This document shows, one piece after another, positions 1 to 8,980 of a stretch of DNA of 64,000 bases. Numbering within the stretch: position 1 is the first letter of the stretch; every line of letters starts with the position of its first letter. Location of the stretch: the NCBI GenBank assembly GCA_040766745.1, contig JAXGPX010000002.1:629425-693424 (forward strand), in the 5' to 3' direction. This stretch comes from JAXGPX01 sp040766745. GTDB lineage: Bacteria > Bacillota > Sulfobacillia > Fermentithermobacillales > Fermentithermobacillaceae. Under the pieces are notes generated by a model. The model saw nothing but the letters and a program-made list of their open reading frames with translations. It was not told where the DNA came from and did no database searches. The position numbers and the translations under genes were made by a program.

Positions 1-37
1 CCCAACGGTGGTGCCTCCTTTGGGTGGTGCGCTGTTT

Positions 38-664
38 CTACACCAGGCCCTGCAATACCAGAGATGACCAGGTCTCAAAAGCCCCTAACTTGCTTAGCTT
101 GTTCAGTTCTACCCAGGCTCCGAGCATTTTGTCAGTTTCTCTAACTGCCAGCAGAGGAGAGGGCAAGTGTACTACGGACACTACTCCCAGGTGAACCTGG
201 CCAACTTCATTTTCGTCATCATTGAGAAATCCGATTATGCCTAACTGCGGGTTTCCTGCAAGGATGACCTCCTCACGTATCTCCCTTATGGTGTTTAGCC
301 CTACCAGGTTTTTTATGTCACCGATTCGCCTCTTTCCCGGCCATTTTATGTCTTCAACCGGATTCATGTGCCCGCCTACTCCTACTGAGAGAAGGCCACG
401 GAGCCTCTTCTCGCCCTGGGTACTCAGGCGTTTCATAACGAATATTCTTTTGCCGGATATGAAAAGGGTATATGAAATAAGCTGCTTAAACGAAGGATCT
501 AATTCCAGAAGCTCCCTTGGCCTGAAAGTCGATTTTCTGGCTATGATTTGCCACACGTCTGATGTAGGTTTTCTTAAGCCACGCCAGGCACCTATTTTTG
601 CGTATAGATCTTTGGTTGGAACGCATAGAACTTGTTCGTTGGGGTATGGGTTGGGTGCAGACAC
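38..664 (-). CDS. Nudix-fold hydrolase (COG4112-like predicted phosphoesterase)
   Basis: Predicted Nudix hydrolase of 208 aa, likely cytoplasmic. The core contains a glycine-rich stretch (SVGVGGHMNP) followed, after a long insertion, by REIREEV, which fits the E/REUXEE half of a Nudix box. The spacing is longer than in the classical 23-residue box, so substrate cannot be inferred. The reading frame is open further upstream, but GTG at 664 is preferred: it has GGAGAGGAG nine bases upstream and begins 4 bases after the stop of the preceding gene, so the two are probably one minus-strand operon. Family call is by motif and overall look only. Confidence 0.65.
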   Translation of the reverse strand: MSAPNPYPNEQVLCVPTKDLYAKIGAWRGLRKPTSDVWQIIARKSTFRPRELLELDPSFKQLISYTLFISGKRIFVMKRLSTQGEKRLRGLLSVGVGGHMNPVEDIKWPGKRRIGDIKNLVGLNTIREIREEVILAGNPQLGIIGFLNDDENEVGQVHLGVVSVVHLPSPLLAVRETDKMLGAWVELNKLSKLGAFETWSSLVLQGLV

Positions 665-668
665 TGGG

Positions 669-1154
669 TCAAACTCCTCTCCGGTCAATTGTGTATTTAA
701 TAAGGTTAAGTTTATCCAGCAGCGGAGTATTATTGTAGGAGACTGTGAACACAAAGTTATTAGTAAGGTCATATAGGCTGTAGAAAGCATCCAGTTCGCT
801 CTTGCCAACGTAAGATGCAGCGTAGAAAGCGTACGTCAGGTGCCTGGGGTCAGATTTCGCAATAACCTGGCACAGGTAGCCTCGTTCCGTGTCAGGTTTC
901 AGCCTAATACCCACTCTGATGGCAGTGTCTCCTACGAATACATCAGGGCCCGATTCAAACGGCTTGACACCGTTTTGAACTGAAGACAAGTATCCAGCCC
1001 AGGCCCGGGCCTTCTCCAGGGACGGATAGGACACAGCCAGTAGTGCAGATGGATTGGGATCCTGGGGCCCTATTTGCATTCCTCCGACAATAATGCGAGG
1101 GAACGAGGTAATGTGTTCGGTATGTTTGGCCATTTCGGCTCTGCTGTTATTCAC
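669..1154 (-). CDS. Hypothetical protein, 161 aa
   Basis: Family not recognised. The protein is soluble-looking, with no signal peptide or membrane segment. It starts at GTG 1154 with a good GGGAGGA ribosome binding site about 8 bases upstream, so it is likely a real gene. It ends 4 bases before the Nudix gene start, which implies co-transcription and possibly coupled translation. Internal features include a mixed alpha/beta pattern and a C-terminal stretch rich in Asn and Leu. Nothing in the sequence gives a function. Confidence 0.55.
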   Translation of the reverse strand: MNNSRAEMAKHTEHITSFPRIIVGGMQIGPQDPNPSALLAVSYPSLEKARAWAGYLSSVQNGVKPFESGPDVFVGDTAIRVGIRLKPDTERGYLCQVIAKSDPRHLTYAFYAASYVGKSELDAFYSLYDLTNNFVFTVSYNNTPLLDKLNLIKYTIDRRGV

Positions 1155-1347
1155 GTAAACAATCCTCCCTGTTCCAATTCATGATACCTAGAGGAATCTT
1201 TGCCACTGCGCCACAGTTACCACTGCTGTAAATCGTCAATCAGATGCGAACCCGGTCTGCGGTAAACTTCTGTTTCGTCCGCTCCTATCCTTCATTCATA
1301 TCTCCTACTTATTAATAATAACCTTTTTTTGAAGTGAGGTGGGACAA

Positions 1348-2058
1348 ATGGCTTGGAAAGACAGTAAGGGGGCATACAGGAGCAGGTGGCGGACTGAGAG
1401 TGAACCTGAATATCATTTCCCAAGTTGGGCCTGGCAGACCTTGGCGGCTGTGTTCATATTTTGTATTCTGCTTGGTGCATCAAGATCAAATACCGGAATG
1501 GCCCTAGAAGCAGTAGCGGTGGCCAGGGATGCAGTCAATACAGATACTACCTACCAGGACGTCAAAACCTGGATAGCAAAGCTGCCTGATACAGTGGCGG
1601 CGATCTCCAGGTTTGATCTGAGAGGTTTTTGGGCAGAGAGGGTTACAGGTAGGCAGAGTGCTCTTCTATGGCCTTGTGATGGGGAGGTCACGTCGTATTT
1701 CGGATGGAGGGCCAATGATGAAGCAACTGGTATGTCCCTCCATCAAGGAATAGATATTGATTCACCGGAGGGAGGCAAGGTAGTCGCAGTGCTAGATGGA
1801 ATCATTACAGGCATAAGACAGTCACCTTCATACGGGATGGTAGTGGAGATTGAACACAGCCAGGGCTTTTCAAGTGTATACGGGCACCTTAGTTCCGCAT
1901 CTGTAGTCAAAGATCAGAAAGTGAAAAAGGGAGAGGCCATTGGTACAGTGGGCGAAAGCGGCAATGCTACAGGCCCGCACCTTCATTTTGAAATCAGAAA
2001 AGACGGCATTGAAATCGATCCAATGACGCTGCTTCCGCCCAAGGCCAAAATGCAGTAA
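1348..2058 (+). CDS. M23 peptidase-domain membrane protein, SpoIVFA-like
   Basis: Membrane-anchored LytM/M23 domain protein of about 236 aa. A cytoplasmic basic N-terminus is followed by one membrane segment (around residues 27-46, WQTLAAVFIFCILLG). A linker leads to a C-terminal M23 domain with the ligand motif HQGID, then YGHLS and GPHLHFE, so the zinc-binding residues look intact. An M23-type protein directly before an M50 protease matches SpoIVFA-SpoIVFB, the pair that controls pro-sigma-K processing in the forespore outer membrane; that role is inferred from order. ATG 1348 is preferred to GTG 1339 because the GAGGTG site lies right before it. Confidence 0.8.
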   Translation: MAWKDSKGAYRSRWRTESEPEYHFPSWAWQTLAAVFIFCILLGASRSNTGMALEAVAVARDAVNTDTTYQDVKTWIAKLPDTVAAISRFDLRGFWAERVTGRQSALLWPCDGEVTSYFGWRANDEATGMSLHQGIDIDSPEGGKVVAVLDGIITGIRQSPSYGMVVEIEHSQGFSSVYGHLSSASVVKDQKVKKGEAIGTVGESGNATGPHLHFEIRKDGIEIDPMTLLPPKAKMQ

Positions 2059-2163
2059 TACGTGTAACCAGCGGGATTGCTTGAACCGCTAAAGGCGCCG
2101 GGATTCCCTGATCATTTAAGCCGCAGATTCAATGCGATTAACAGAAAGGAACATAGCTGCAAA

Positions 2164-3066
2164 ATGACATTTCCGGTGGCTAAGATAGGAAATACTCGAA
2201 TATACGTCCACGTGACGTTTCTTCTGGCCGCTCTGGTACTCATTGGGTCAGGCTATGCCTTGTACTTTCTTGTGTTTTTGGGAAGTCTCATGGTTCATGA
2301 GATGGGGCACTTGATAGCCTCGGCCTTTCTTGGCGCAGAGATTACCGAAGTTGAGCTCTGGCCTTTCGGTGCAGTTGGAAAACTTGAAGGTGTATGGCAA
2401 TTTGAACCTTGGCCAGAGGCGATGGTTGCCATATCAGGCCCTCTTCAAAGTGCCATGCTTGCTGCCATTGGCTTCCTCTCCTATATGGCCCTTGCTGCCA
2501 GGGTACCTGGAGTGCAGGCCCTAGGCCAATTTCCCTTGCTTGAGTTTCTAATTAAAGTGAATCTGGGACTTCTGGCTATGAACCTTATGCCTTGCCTGCC
2601 ACTGGATGGAGGAAGATTCATAAGGGCTCAACTGTCGTTGCGAGCCGGTTACAAAGAAGCGTCTATGAAAGTTGCAAACCTGGGGATGTGGCTGGGGGCG
2701 ATGTCCAGCGTCATTGGTGTTGTGGGTATATTTGCAGGGTATGATTGCTACACCTTGGTGCTTTTTGGGCCTTTTGTCATTTGGGGTTCAATAAAAGAGA
2801 AACAAGGAGTTGACCTTCACAACGCATTGATGTTGCTGGCGCGCAACGAAAGGCTTGCCAGGAAGCGGGCCATTTTAGTAGAAGAGATTATGGTACGTGA
2901 AGAAGTGCAGGTTAAAGACGTGGTGCAGCGGCTAAGGCCTTCGAAGTACTTCGTAATACTTGTTGTAGACAGGAGGATGACAGTCCTTGGGTCAATAACC
3001 GAGACCAGATTGCTCGAGGCTTTCTACAAAGGTCTGGTTAATGTTAAGGTAAAGGAGCTCATTTAA
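2164..3066 (+). CDS. spoIVFB: M50 site-2 protease, SpoIVFB-like
   Basis: Intramembrane metalloprotease, about 300 aa. HEMGH near residue 47 supplies the two zinc histidines and the catalytic Glu. NLMPCLPLDGG further on supplies the third ligand (Asp). Four or more membrane segments surround these motifs, and the C-terminus carries a partial CBS-like segment. In sporulating Firmicutes SpoIVFB cleaves pro-sigma-K; here the assignment rests on the motifs and the preceding M23 partner. The frame is open back to 2077, but the family usually starts close to the first membrane strand, so ATG 2164 is chosen; its Shine-Dalgarno (AAGGAA) is 12 bases away, so the start is only probable. Confidence 0.8.
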   Translation: MTFPVAKIGNTRIYVHVTFLLAALVLIGSGYALYFLVFLGSLMVHEMGHLIASAFLGAEITEVELWPFGAVGKLEGVWQFEPWPEAMVAISGPLQSAMLAAIGFLSYMALAARVPGVQALGQFPLLEFLIKVNLGLLAMNLMPCLPLDGGRFIRAQLSLRAGYKEASMKVANLGMWLGAMSSVIGVVGIFAGYDCYTLVLFGPFVIWGSIKEKQGVDLHNALMLLARNERLARKRAILVEEIMVREEVQVKDVVQRLRPSKYFVILVVDRRMTVLGSITETRLLEAFYKGLVNVKVKELI

Positions 3067-3191
3067 GCCACTCTCACCTTGAACCTAATGGGAGCCAGAC
3101 CATCAAGGGCTTTCTTGGCCAATCCACTTTTCCTTCTTGGTATCATAAGGGTTATAATGTACAGTAAGGGCAAGAGTACCTCTATAGATCA

Positions 3192-5168
3192 GTGGTAACA
3201 CGAAAGGTTTGGTTAAGCGTGCCAAGAGGGGAACAGCAAAGTATCCCATGGAATGAATTGAAGCGGCATCTTGGTAAGGTAGAAAAGCCTGCCAGGTACA
3301 CGGGTGGGGAGATCAATTCTCAGCCCAAAGCACATGATTCGGTCGATGTTTTGTTTGCCCTGGCCTTCCCTGATGTATATGAAGTTGGAATGAGTCATCT
3401 TGGGTCACAGATTTTGTACTCCGTCCTCAACAGCCGCACTGACATTGCTTGCGAACGGGTATATGCCCCGTGGTTTGATATGGAAAACCTGCTCAGGGAA
3501 AAAGGTTGGCCCCTATTTAGCATTGAGAGCAGGCTCCCTCTTTCATCCTTCGATATTGTGGGGTTTTCATTGCAGTATGAGCTCACGTACACAAACATAC
3601 TAACAATGCTTGAGCTTGGGGGAGTTCCATTAAGATCTAAGGACAGAACCGAAGGTGATCCCCTGGTAATAGCCGGCGGGCCTTGTGCAATGTCCGCTGA
3701 GCCAATTGCGGAATTCATCGATGCCTTTGCATTAGGTGATGGCGAGGAACTTACCCTGGATATAACTGATGCTTATAAGAACTGGAAACACTCCGGTAGA
3801 TCGAGGCAAGACCTCCTTGCTGCGCTCTCACTGGTGGAAAGTGCATATGTCCCGGCCCTGTACAATGTTGAATACAACCATGATGGGACAATCAACGAGA
3901 TAACTTCGCGCCCTGTCAGGCTCGATGGCCAAGCCTACCAGGCCCTAAAAGCAGGTGTCAGTGACCAGGCGCTAAGAGACTGGTGTTTTCCTCAAGATAT
4001 GCCCGGGCTGTTTAGGGCACCCCGAAGAGTCCGGCGCCGGGTTCTGAAGTCGTTGGAAGGCGCGCCGTTCCCCAATAAGCCGTTAATACCATTGATGGAG
4101 CCTATCCACGATAGGGTAATGGTAGAGATATTCAGAGGATGTACTCAGGCGTGCAGATTCTGCCAGGCTGGAACCATATACAGGCCTGTAAGGGAAAGAG
4201 GCCCTGAAACTGTGGAAAACCTGGCAAGGACCCTTCTTGAGAGTTCGGGTTATGATGAGGTTTCGCTGGTATCTCTGTCTTCGGCAGACTATGGCCATAT
4301 CGAAGAACTAATATCCGGGCTTTTAGAAGACAATCCATGTGGAGCAAGGGTTTCTCTTCCATCCTTACGGATTGACTCATTTTCTGTAGAACTTGCCAGG
4401 ATTCTTGGGGCTTCCCGAAAGGCCGGGTTAACCCTGGCACCTGAGGCAGGATCCCAGAGAATGAGAGATATTATTAACAAGAAAGTCACAGAGGAAGAAA
4501 TTCTTGAGGCAGCCACTTCTGCGTTTTCGTCGGGGTTTTCCCACATTAAGCTTTATTTTATGATCGGCCTGCCTGGTGAGACTGACGATGATATTCTGGC
4601 CATCTCAAGCCTTGTAAAGCAGATCCGCCAGATAGGGAGAAACATGAAAGCAAGGCCTACAATTGTCGCCTCAGTTTCAGGGTTTGTGCCCAAGCCAAAC
4701 ACTCCTTTTCAGTGGGAGGCCTGTATAGAGCCGGAAGAACTTGTAAGGCGCCAGCGTCTCTTGGGCAGTGCGTTGCGGGGGCCTGGTATAGAGTACAGGT
4801 ATCATGATGCGAAACTAACCTGGCTCGAGGCGGTTTTTGCCCGGGGTGACAGGCGGCTTTCCAGGGTACTGGAGATTGCCTTTGAAAAGGGTGCAAGGTT
4901 TGACGCCTGGCCTAATATGCTCGATGAAAGCTTGTGGAAAGAAGTTTTTAACGACGCAGCGCTGAATCCTTCTTTCTTTGCCCACAGAGAGCGAAAACAA
5001 GATGAGGTATTTCCCTGGGAACACCTGGACACCGGAGTAACACGTTCGTATTTATCATTAGAACGGGAGCGGGCAAAGAAGGGGGCTATCACCAGGGATT
5101 GCAGGGCCGGCCATTGTGTCGGGTGTGGTGTATGTCCTGGGCTGGGAGTAGAGGTTTCACTTAGATGA
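3192..5168 (+). CDS. Radical SAM protein (TIGR03960-type), tRNA/rRNA-modification-like
   Basis: B12-binding-like N-terminal domain plus radical SAM core, 658 aa. The cluster motif CTQACRFC (CX3CX2C) lies near residue 315, and the N-terminal part has the family motif EKPARYTGGE. The C-terminus ends in a Cys-rich CRAGHCVGCGVC element, a candidate second metal site. Its partner gene (DUF2344) follows immediately; the two are fused or adjacent in many Firmicutes and cyanobacteria. Substrate is unknown. The GTG at 3192 has only a weak ribosome binding site, and a start some 10 to 20 codons downstream is possible. Confidence 0.85.
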   Translation: MVTRKVWLSVPRGEQQSIPWNELKRHLGKVEKPARYTGGEINSQPKAHDSVDVLFALAFPDVYEVGMSHLGSQILYSVLNSRTDIACERVYAPWFDMENLLREKGWPLFSIESRLPLSSFDIVGFSLQYELTYTNILTMLELGGVPLRSKDRTEGDPLVIAGGPCAMSAEPIAEFIDAFALGDGEELTLDITDAYKNWKHSGRSRQDLLAALSLVESAYVPALYNVEYNHDGTINEITSRPVRLDGQAYQALKAGVSDQALRDWCFPQDMPGLFRAPRRVRRRVLKSLEGAPFPNKPLIPLMEPIHDRVMVEIFRGCTQACRFCQAGTIYRPVRERGPETVENLARTLLESSGYDEVSLVSLSSADYGHIEELISGLLEDNPCGARVSLPSLRIDSFSVELARILGASRKAGLTLAPEAGSQRMRDIINKKVTEEEILEAATSAFSSGFSHIKLYFMIGLPGETDDDILAISSLVKQIRQIGRNMKARPTIVASVSGFVPKPNTPFQWEACIEPEELVRRQRLLGSALRGPGIEYRYHDAKLTWLEAVFARGDRRLSRVLEIAFEKGARFDAWPNMLDESLWKEVFNDAALNPSFFAHRERKQDEVFPWEHLDTGVTRSYLSLERERAKKGAITRDCRAGHCVGCGVCPGLGVEVSLR

Positions 5169-5220
5169 ATGCTGTGTTTTGATAGATTTGAACCTGGAAC
5201 GCAGTTTGAAGGTGACAGAT

Positions 5221-5913
5221 TTGAAAGTTAGAGTCAAATACAAAAAAGGAGACAGGGTAAGATTTCTTAGCCACCTGGATCTTGCCCGTGTTATGAGGAT
5301 GTCTCTTAAGAGGGCGAAATGGCCTGTGGCTATCACAAAAGGGTATTCGCCCAAGATGAGAGTTTCCTTCTATGCCCCTTTGCCTGTTGGAACCTCAGGA
5401 GAGGAAGAGTACATGGATGTTTTCTTGGATCAGTCCGGAACTGATCCTGTGGCGACTTCACAGATCCCAAACTTCCTAGTCCAGTTGACTCGTACTCTTT
5501 CAGGCGCTTTGCCAGAGGGGTTCTCGGTGAGTCAAGTTTTCATTGCTCCTGACAGCGAGAAACCTTTAGAGTCGCAAATCTTGGGTTCCTTATATAGCGT
5601 TGAGATTGAGGAGGTGAAAAGAGGCCTAGTTTCATCAGCCGCAGAGGCTTTTTTTAATGAGGAACAGGTTTTATTTGACATCGGAAGGCCCACAGGAACC
5701 AGAACGGTGGATCTGCGGAGATTCGTCGAATACATGAGGATCGAGCCGGATATAGATTTCGGCCATAATAATTTGACACTTCTTATGAGAATCGGACATG
5801 AAAATGGGCGGACCGTGCGCCCTCAGTGGGTAATTGGTTCCTTATCCAGATTTGGGCTGGACATTGACACGAGCGAAGTAATAGTTGACAGGCTCAAGCT
5901 TTACTTTGAGTGA
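5221..5913 (+). CDS. TIGR03936 / DUF2344 radical-SAM-linked protein
   Basis: Partner of the upstream radical SAM protein, about 230 aa. The N-terminus reads RVRFLSHLDL, then KGYSPKMRVSF, both hallmarks of this family. TTG 5221 is preferred because AAGGTG sits 6 bases upstream; the frame is also open from TTG 5179, which lacks a good site. No membrane segment. It is thought to assist RNA modification by its neighbour, but that is not established. It is followed without a real gap by RNase G. Confidence 0.8.
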   Translation: MKVRVKYKKGDRVRFLSHLDLARVMRMSLKRAKWPVAITKGYSPKMRVSFYAPLPVGTSGEEEYMDVFLDQSGTDPVATSQIPNFLVQLTRTLSGALPEGFSVSQVFIAPDSEKPLESQILGSLYSVEIEEVKRGLVSSAAEAFFNEEQVLFDIGRPTGTRTVDLRRFVEYMRIEPDIDFGHNNLTLLMRIGHENGRTVRPQWVIGSLSRFGLDIDTSEVIVDRLKLYFE

Positions 5914-6005
5914 GAATAAATTGCGCCGGTACCTTCAGGGTTATTGCGGTGCGTAAAGATTTGCGCTATGAGCCAAATTTGAGTTTAGGAGATGAACATA
6001 CTCCC

Positions 6006-7742
6006 ATGAACAGGGAGATTCTTATTAATGCCAATTCAGATGAAACCAGGGCTGCCCTTGTTGAGGACGGCTCTGTTGTTGAGTTTTACATGGAGAGGCC
6101 TACCAGTCAGAAGACGGCAGGCAATATTTACCTGGGAAAGGTGATTAATGTCTTGCCCGGCATGCAGGCTGCATTTATCGATATCGGGCAAGAGAAGAAT
6201 GCGTTCTTGTATGTTGATGATGCTTTCCTGCCACCTGAACTTCAAAACAATGACGTTCCAAGGTTCAGAAAGAACCGGAAGAGGACAATAAACGATCTGG
6301 TCAAGCCAGGACAGAACATATTAGTTCAGGTTGTAAAGGAAGCCATTGGGACAAAAGGCGCCCGGGTAACAAGACATGTGACGTTTCCAGGAAGATACCT
6401 GGTACTTATGCCAACAGTCAATTATGTAGGGGTATCAAGAAGAATTACAGAGGAATCTGAAAGACAAAGACTGCGTAAACTGGCCAAAGATATCAAACCC
6501 AAGAATATGGGAGTGATTATCAGAACAGTTGCGGAAAAGAAAACAAGAGAAGAAATCGAAAGGGATCTTTTGTTTGTCCTGAGACTTTGGGAGAGAGTAC
6601 AGAGCAAAGTCAGCGGCCAGAAGGCACCTGCCCTCCTTCACCGGGACCTTGGCCTGGTTTTCAGGATGGTGCGGGATGAGCTCAACCAGGAAACCACCAG
6701 GATGCTTGTGGACGATGGGCAGACTTACGGGAAAGTATTGGAACTCCTCGACAGCGTTTCTCCTGAGATGAAAGATAGAGTCATCTACTATAGGGACAGG
6801 GAAATTCCCCTATTCAGCCTTTACGGCGTAGAGGCCGCAATTGAGCAGGCACTACAGCGTCAGGTATGGCTGAGGTCAGGCGGCTACATTGTCGTTGATA
6901 AGACTGAGGCATTAACAGTAATCGACGTTAATACCGGACGCTATGTTGGAGGTAAGAACCTTTCCGAGACTGTTTTCAAGACCAATATGGAAGCTTGTGA
7001 AGAGATATGCAGGCAGCTAAGATTGCGGGACATAGGCGGAATTATCGTCATTGATTTTATTGACATGGATAGTCCTGATCATAAGGCAAAGGTAGTGGCC
7101 GAGCTTGAAAAGCACTTAAAGAGAGACCACACAAAGACAGTTGTTGTAGGGCTTACAGGATTAGGGCTTGTAGAGATGACAAGAAAAAAGGTCAGGCAAA
7201 GCCTTGACGCTCTAATGACAAGAATGTGCCCTTACTGCGGCGGTAAAGGGATCGTAATGTCTGAGGAAGCCGTAGCATCAAGAATTCGCAGAGAGATTAG
7301 AAGGCTCCTGAGGAATTCCTACAGCGAAGCAGTATTAGTTGAGGTTAATCCTGGAGTGGCTTCTTATCTCATAGGCCCTGGCGGCAGCAATTTGAAAGAA
7401 CTTGAAAAAGACACGGGGCGTAGCATTTTTATACGAGGCGCCGAGACTTTGCATATTGAAGAGATGAATGTCAAGGCCTTGGGCACCAAAGAAGAGATTG
7501 CCATTAAGGCAATTCCAGTACAGGTTGGAGATGTTATTGAAGTAGAAATCGAAGAGCCCCACTCTCAGAACTCTGGTGATGGAATAGCCAGAATTGAAGG
7601 TTACGTGATTGATATTCAAGACGGGGGCTCACGGGTCGGCCAAAAGGTAGAAGTCGAAATTACATCATGTTTCCGTACTTTCGCAAAGGCCGTTCCTGTA
7701 GATACGGGCCGGCGAAAGCAAACCAAAAGCCAGGTTTCTTGA
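6006..7742 (+). CDS. rng: Ribonuclease E/G family endoribonuclease
   Basis: Endoribonuclease of RNA turnover and rRNA processing, 578 aa. An N-terminal S1 domain (AAFIDIG, AFLYVDD) is followed by the DNase I-like catalytic domain with the two metal-binding Asp motifs VIDVNTG and VIDFIDM, then the Zn-link CPYCGGKG. The C-terminus carries a TRAM-like domain (GDVIEVEIEE ... EGYVIDI), an extension seen in several Clostridia-type enzymes. ATG 6006 matches the usual family N-terminus (MNREILIN); GTG 5910 in the same frame overlaps the previous gene. A GGAG lies 15 bases before ATG 6006, so the exact start is uncertain. Confidence 0.92.
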   Translation: MNREILINANSDETRAALVEDGSVVEFYMERPTSQKTAGNIYLGKVINVLPGMQAAFIDIGQEKNAFLYVDDAFLPPELQNNDVPRFRKNRKRTINDLVKPGQNILVQVVKEAIGTKGARVTRHVTFPGRYLVLMPTVNYVGVSRRITEESERQRLRKLAKDIKPKNMGVIIRTVAEKKTREEIERDLLFVLRLWERVQSKVSGQKAPALLHRDLGLVFRMVRDELNQETTRMLVDDGQTYGKVLELLDSVSPEMKDRVIYYRDREIPLFSLYGVEAAIEQALQRQVWLRSGGYIVVDKTEALTVIDVNTGRYVGGKNLSETVFKTNMEACEEICRQLRLRDIGGIIVIDFIDMDSPDHKAKVVAELEKHLKRDHTKTVVVGLTGLGLVEMTRKKVRQSLDALMTRMCPYCGGKGIVMSEEAVASRIRREIRRLLRNSYSEAVLVEVNPGVASYLIGPGGSNLKELEKDTGRSIFIRGAETLHIEEMNVKALGTKEEIAIKAIPVQVGDVIEVEIEEPHSQNSGDGIARIEGYVIDIQDGGSRVGQKVEVEITSCFRTFAKAVPVDTGRRKQTKSQVS

Positions 7743-7768
7743 CATGCTTTTCTCTGGCGTGCTAGACT
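7739..7768 (+). promoter_or_regulatory. Sigma-A promoter for rplU-prp-rpmA with extended -10
   Basis: TTGACA (7739-7744) lies across the rng stop codon. After 18 bases comes TGCTAGACT, an extended -10 (TGn) with TAGACT at 7763-7768. Transcription would start near 7775, leaving a leader of about 40 bases before the TTG start of rplU. In Firmicutes this position holds an L21 leader RNA that binds ribosomal protein; I cannot confirm such a fold here. Confidence 0.6.
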
Positions 7769-7815
7769 GTAACGGTAACTGTATAGCTGGCTCAAGAGTA
7801 GGGGGTTTTCCTAAG

Positions 7816-8151
7816 TTGTACGCGATAGTAGAAACAGGCGGTAAGCAATATCGGGTATCACCTGGCAGCATTATAAGAGTCGAAAAGGTTAGCGGGGAGC
7901 GCGGCAATACATGGGTATTTGATAAAGTGCTTGCCATATCTGACGGCGAATCCTTGAAAGTTGGGAGGCCCTATGTTCAAGGAGCTGCAGTAAAGGGTAC
8001 TATTATCCGCCAGGCTAAGGCCAGAAAAGTATTGGTTTTCAAGTACAGAGCCAAGACTAATTATAGAAAGCGTTATGGGCACAGACAGCATTTTACCGAG
8101 ATTAGGATTCAATCCATTGAAGAGAATGCTGAAAGCAACGCTTCTGCGTAA
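7816..8151 (+). CDS. rplU: 50S ribosomal protein L21
   Basis: L21, 111 aa, starting YAIVETGGKQYRV, the conserved N-terminus of the family. The TTG at 7816 gives exactly that start and has AGGGGG about 10 bases upstream. The open frame extends back to 7744, but those residues are not L21-like and overlie the promoter leader. The order rplU-prp-rpmA is the standard Firmicutes operon. L21 binds 23S rRNA in the large subunit. Confidence 0.95.
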   Translation: MYAIVETGGKQYRVSPGSIIRVEKVSGERGNTWVFDKVLAISDGESLKVGRPYVQGAAVKGTIIRQAKARKVLVFKYRAKTNYRKRYGHRQHFTEIRIQSIEENAESNASA

Positions 8152-8158
8152 AGATACA

Positions 8159-8476
8159 ATGCCCGGGCAAGAAAATAAGCCCGGACTGCTGGTTGGATTT
8201 AGAATTCGAGGCCATGCGGGTTTTGCAGAGTATGGCCAGGATATAGTTTGCGCAGGAGCATCAGCTATTGCTCAAGCGGCAGTTTTGGGGCTGAAAGATA
8301 CGCTTGGCAGCAGTGTCAGCTTTCAGAGGGAGCCCGGTTTCCTGGAGGTACACATCTCACAGGAATCCTGCGGGACTGCCTCCCAGGCAATTTTGAGGGC
8401 CTTAGAACTGGGGCTGTTGTCGATTTCCAGGGAATACTCAGGTTATGTTGATGTAACTTACGAGAATGTAGTATAG
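8159..8476 (+). CDS. prp: Ribosomal-processing cysteine protease Prp
   Basis: Cytoplasmic cysteine protease that removes the N-terminal extension of L27; 105 aa, the normal length. The active-site region GHAGFAEYGQDIVCAGAS contains the catalytic His and Cys. The frame runs open back to 8075 inside rplU, but ATG 8159 matches the usual family length. Its own ribosome binding site is weak, suggesting translational coupling to rplU, which ends 8 bases earlier. The L27 precursor encoded next carries a matching cleavage site. Confidence 0.92.
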   Translation: MPGQENKPGLLVGFRIRGHAGFAEYGQDIVCAGASAIAQAAVLGLKDTLGSSVSFQREPGFLEVHISQESCGTASQAILRALELGLLSISREYSGYVDVTYENVV

Positions 8477-8534
8477 AGTGGGCTTATGCAGCAGGCAATG
8501 CCAGGCTGCATAGATAGGAAGGAGGGGAGCAGCA

Positions 8535-8858
8535 ATGATGTTGATTGACCTTCAATTGTTTGCTAAGAAAAAGGGTGTAGGAAGCTCTAGAAACGGACGG
8601 GACTCCCACTCCAAGCGGCTTGGTGTTAAGAGCCACGACGGCCAGCTGGTTTCAGCAGGGAGCATTATCGTGCGCCAAAGGGGTACCAAGGTACATCCCG
8701 GACTTAATGTTGGCATGGGCCGTGACCATACTCTTTTTGCCAAGGCTGATGGGTATGTTTCTTTCGAAAGAAAGGGCCGTGATAGCAAGATTGTGTCTAT
8801 TATGCCTGAAAGTTCAGTTATGGAAGCACCGGCTTTGGCATCTCCGGATAATGACTAA
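8535..8858 (+). CDS. rpmA: 50S ribosomal protein L27 precursor with Prp-cleaved leader
   Basis: L27, 107 aa. The first residues include LIDLQLFA, matching the Firmicutes extension cut by Prp just after Phe-Ala, so the mature protein should begin KKKGVGSS, the segment that reaches the peptidyl-transferase centre. Excellent AAGGAGGGG ribosome binding site; two adjacent ATG codons (8535, 8538). The family motifs SAGSIIVRQRGTK and HPGLNVG are present. Confidence 0.95.
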   Translation: MMLIDLQLFAKKKGVGSSRNGRDSHSKRLGVKSHDGQLVSAGSIIVRQRGTKVHPGLNVGMGRDHTLFAKADGYVSFERKGRDSKIVSIMPESSVMEAPALASPDND

Positions 8859-8891
8859 TGAAATACCTGGGTTAGCCGTGAGACAATAGAT

Positions 8892-8926
8892 GCGGCGGAC
8901 TGGCAGCAGCCGGTTCCGCCGCTTTT
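8892..8926 (+). terminator. Hairpin with T4 tail after rpmA
   Basis: Arms GCGGCGGACTGG and CCGGTTCCGCCGC around a CAGCAG loop give a GC-rich stem of about 12 bp, followed by TTTT. It probably terminates or attenuates the ribosomal operon before obg. The T-run is short, so some read-through is likely. Confidence 0.6.
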
Positions 8927-8980
8927 GGCGTTAGAGATTTACTGCCGAGTAGTTGAGATTTTGTGGAAGGGGTTTTCGGT

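Noticed and set aside
222..776. 184-codon frame opposite the Nudix gene
   Set aside because: It is antisense to a coding region with a good start signal and family motifs; no site or family match of its own.
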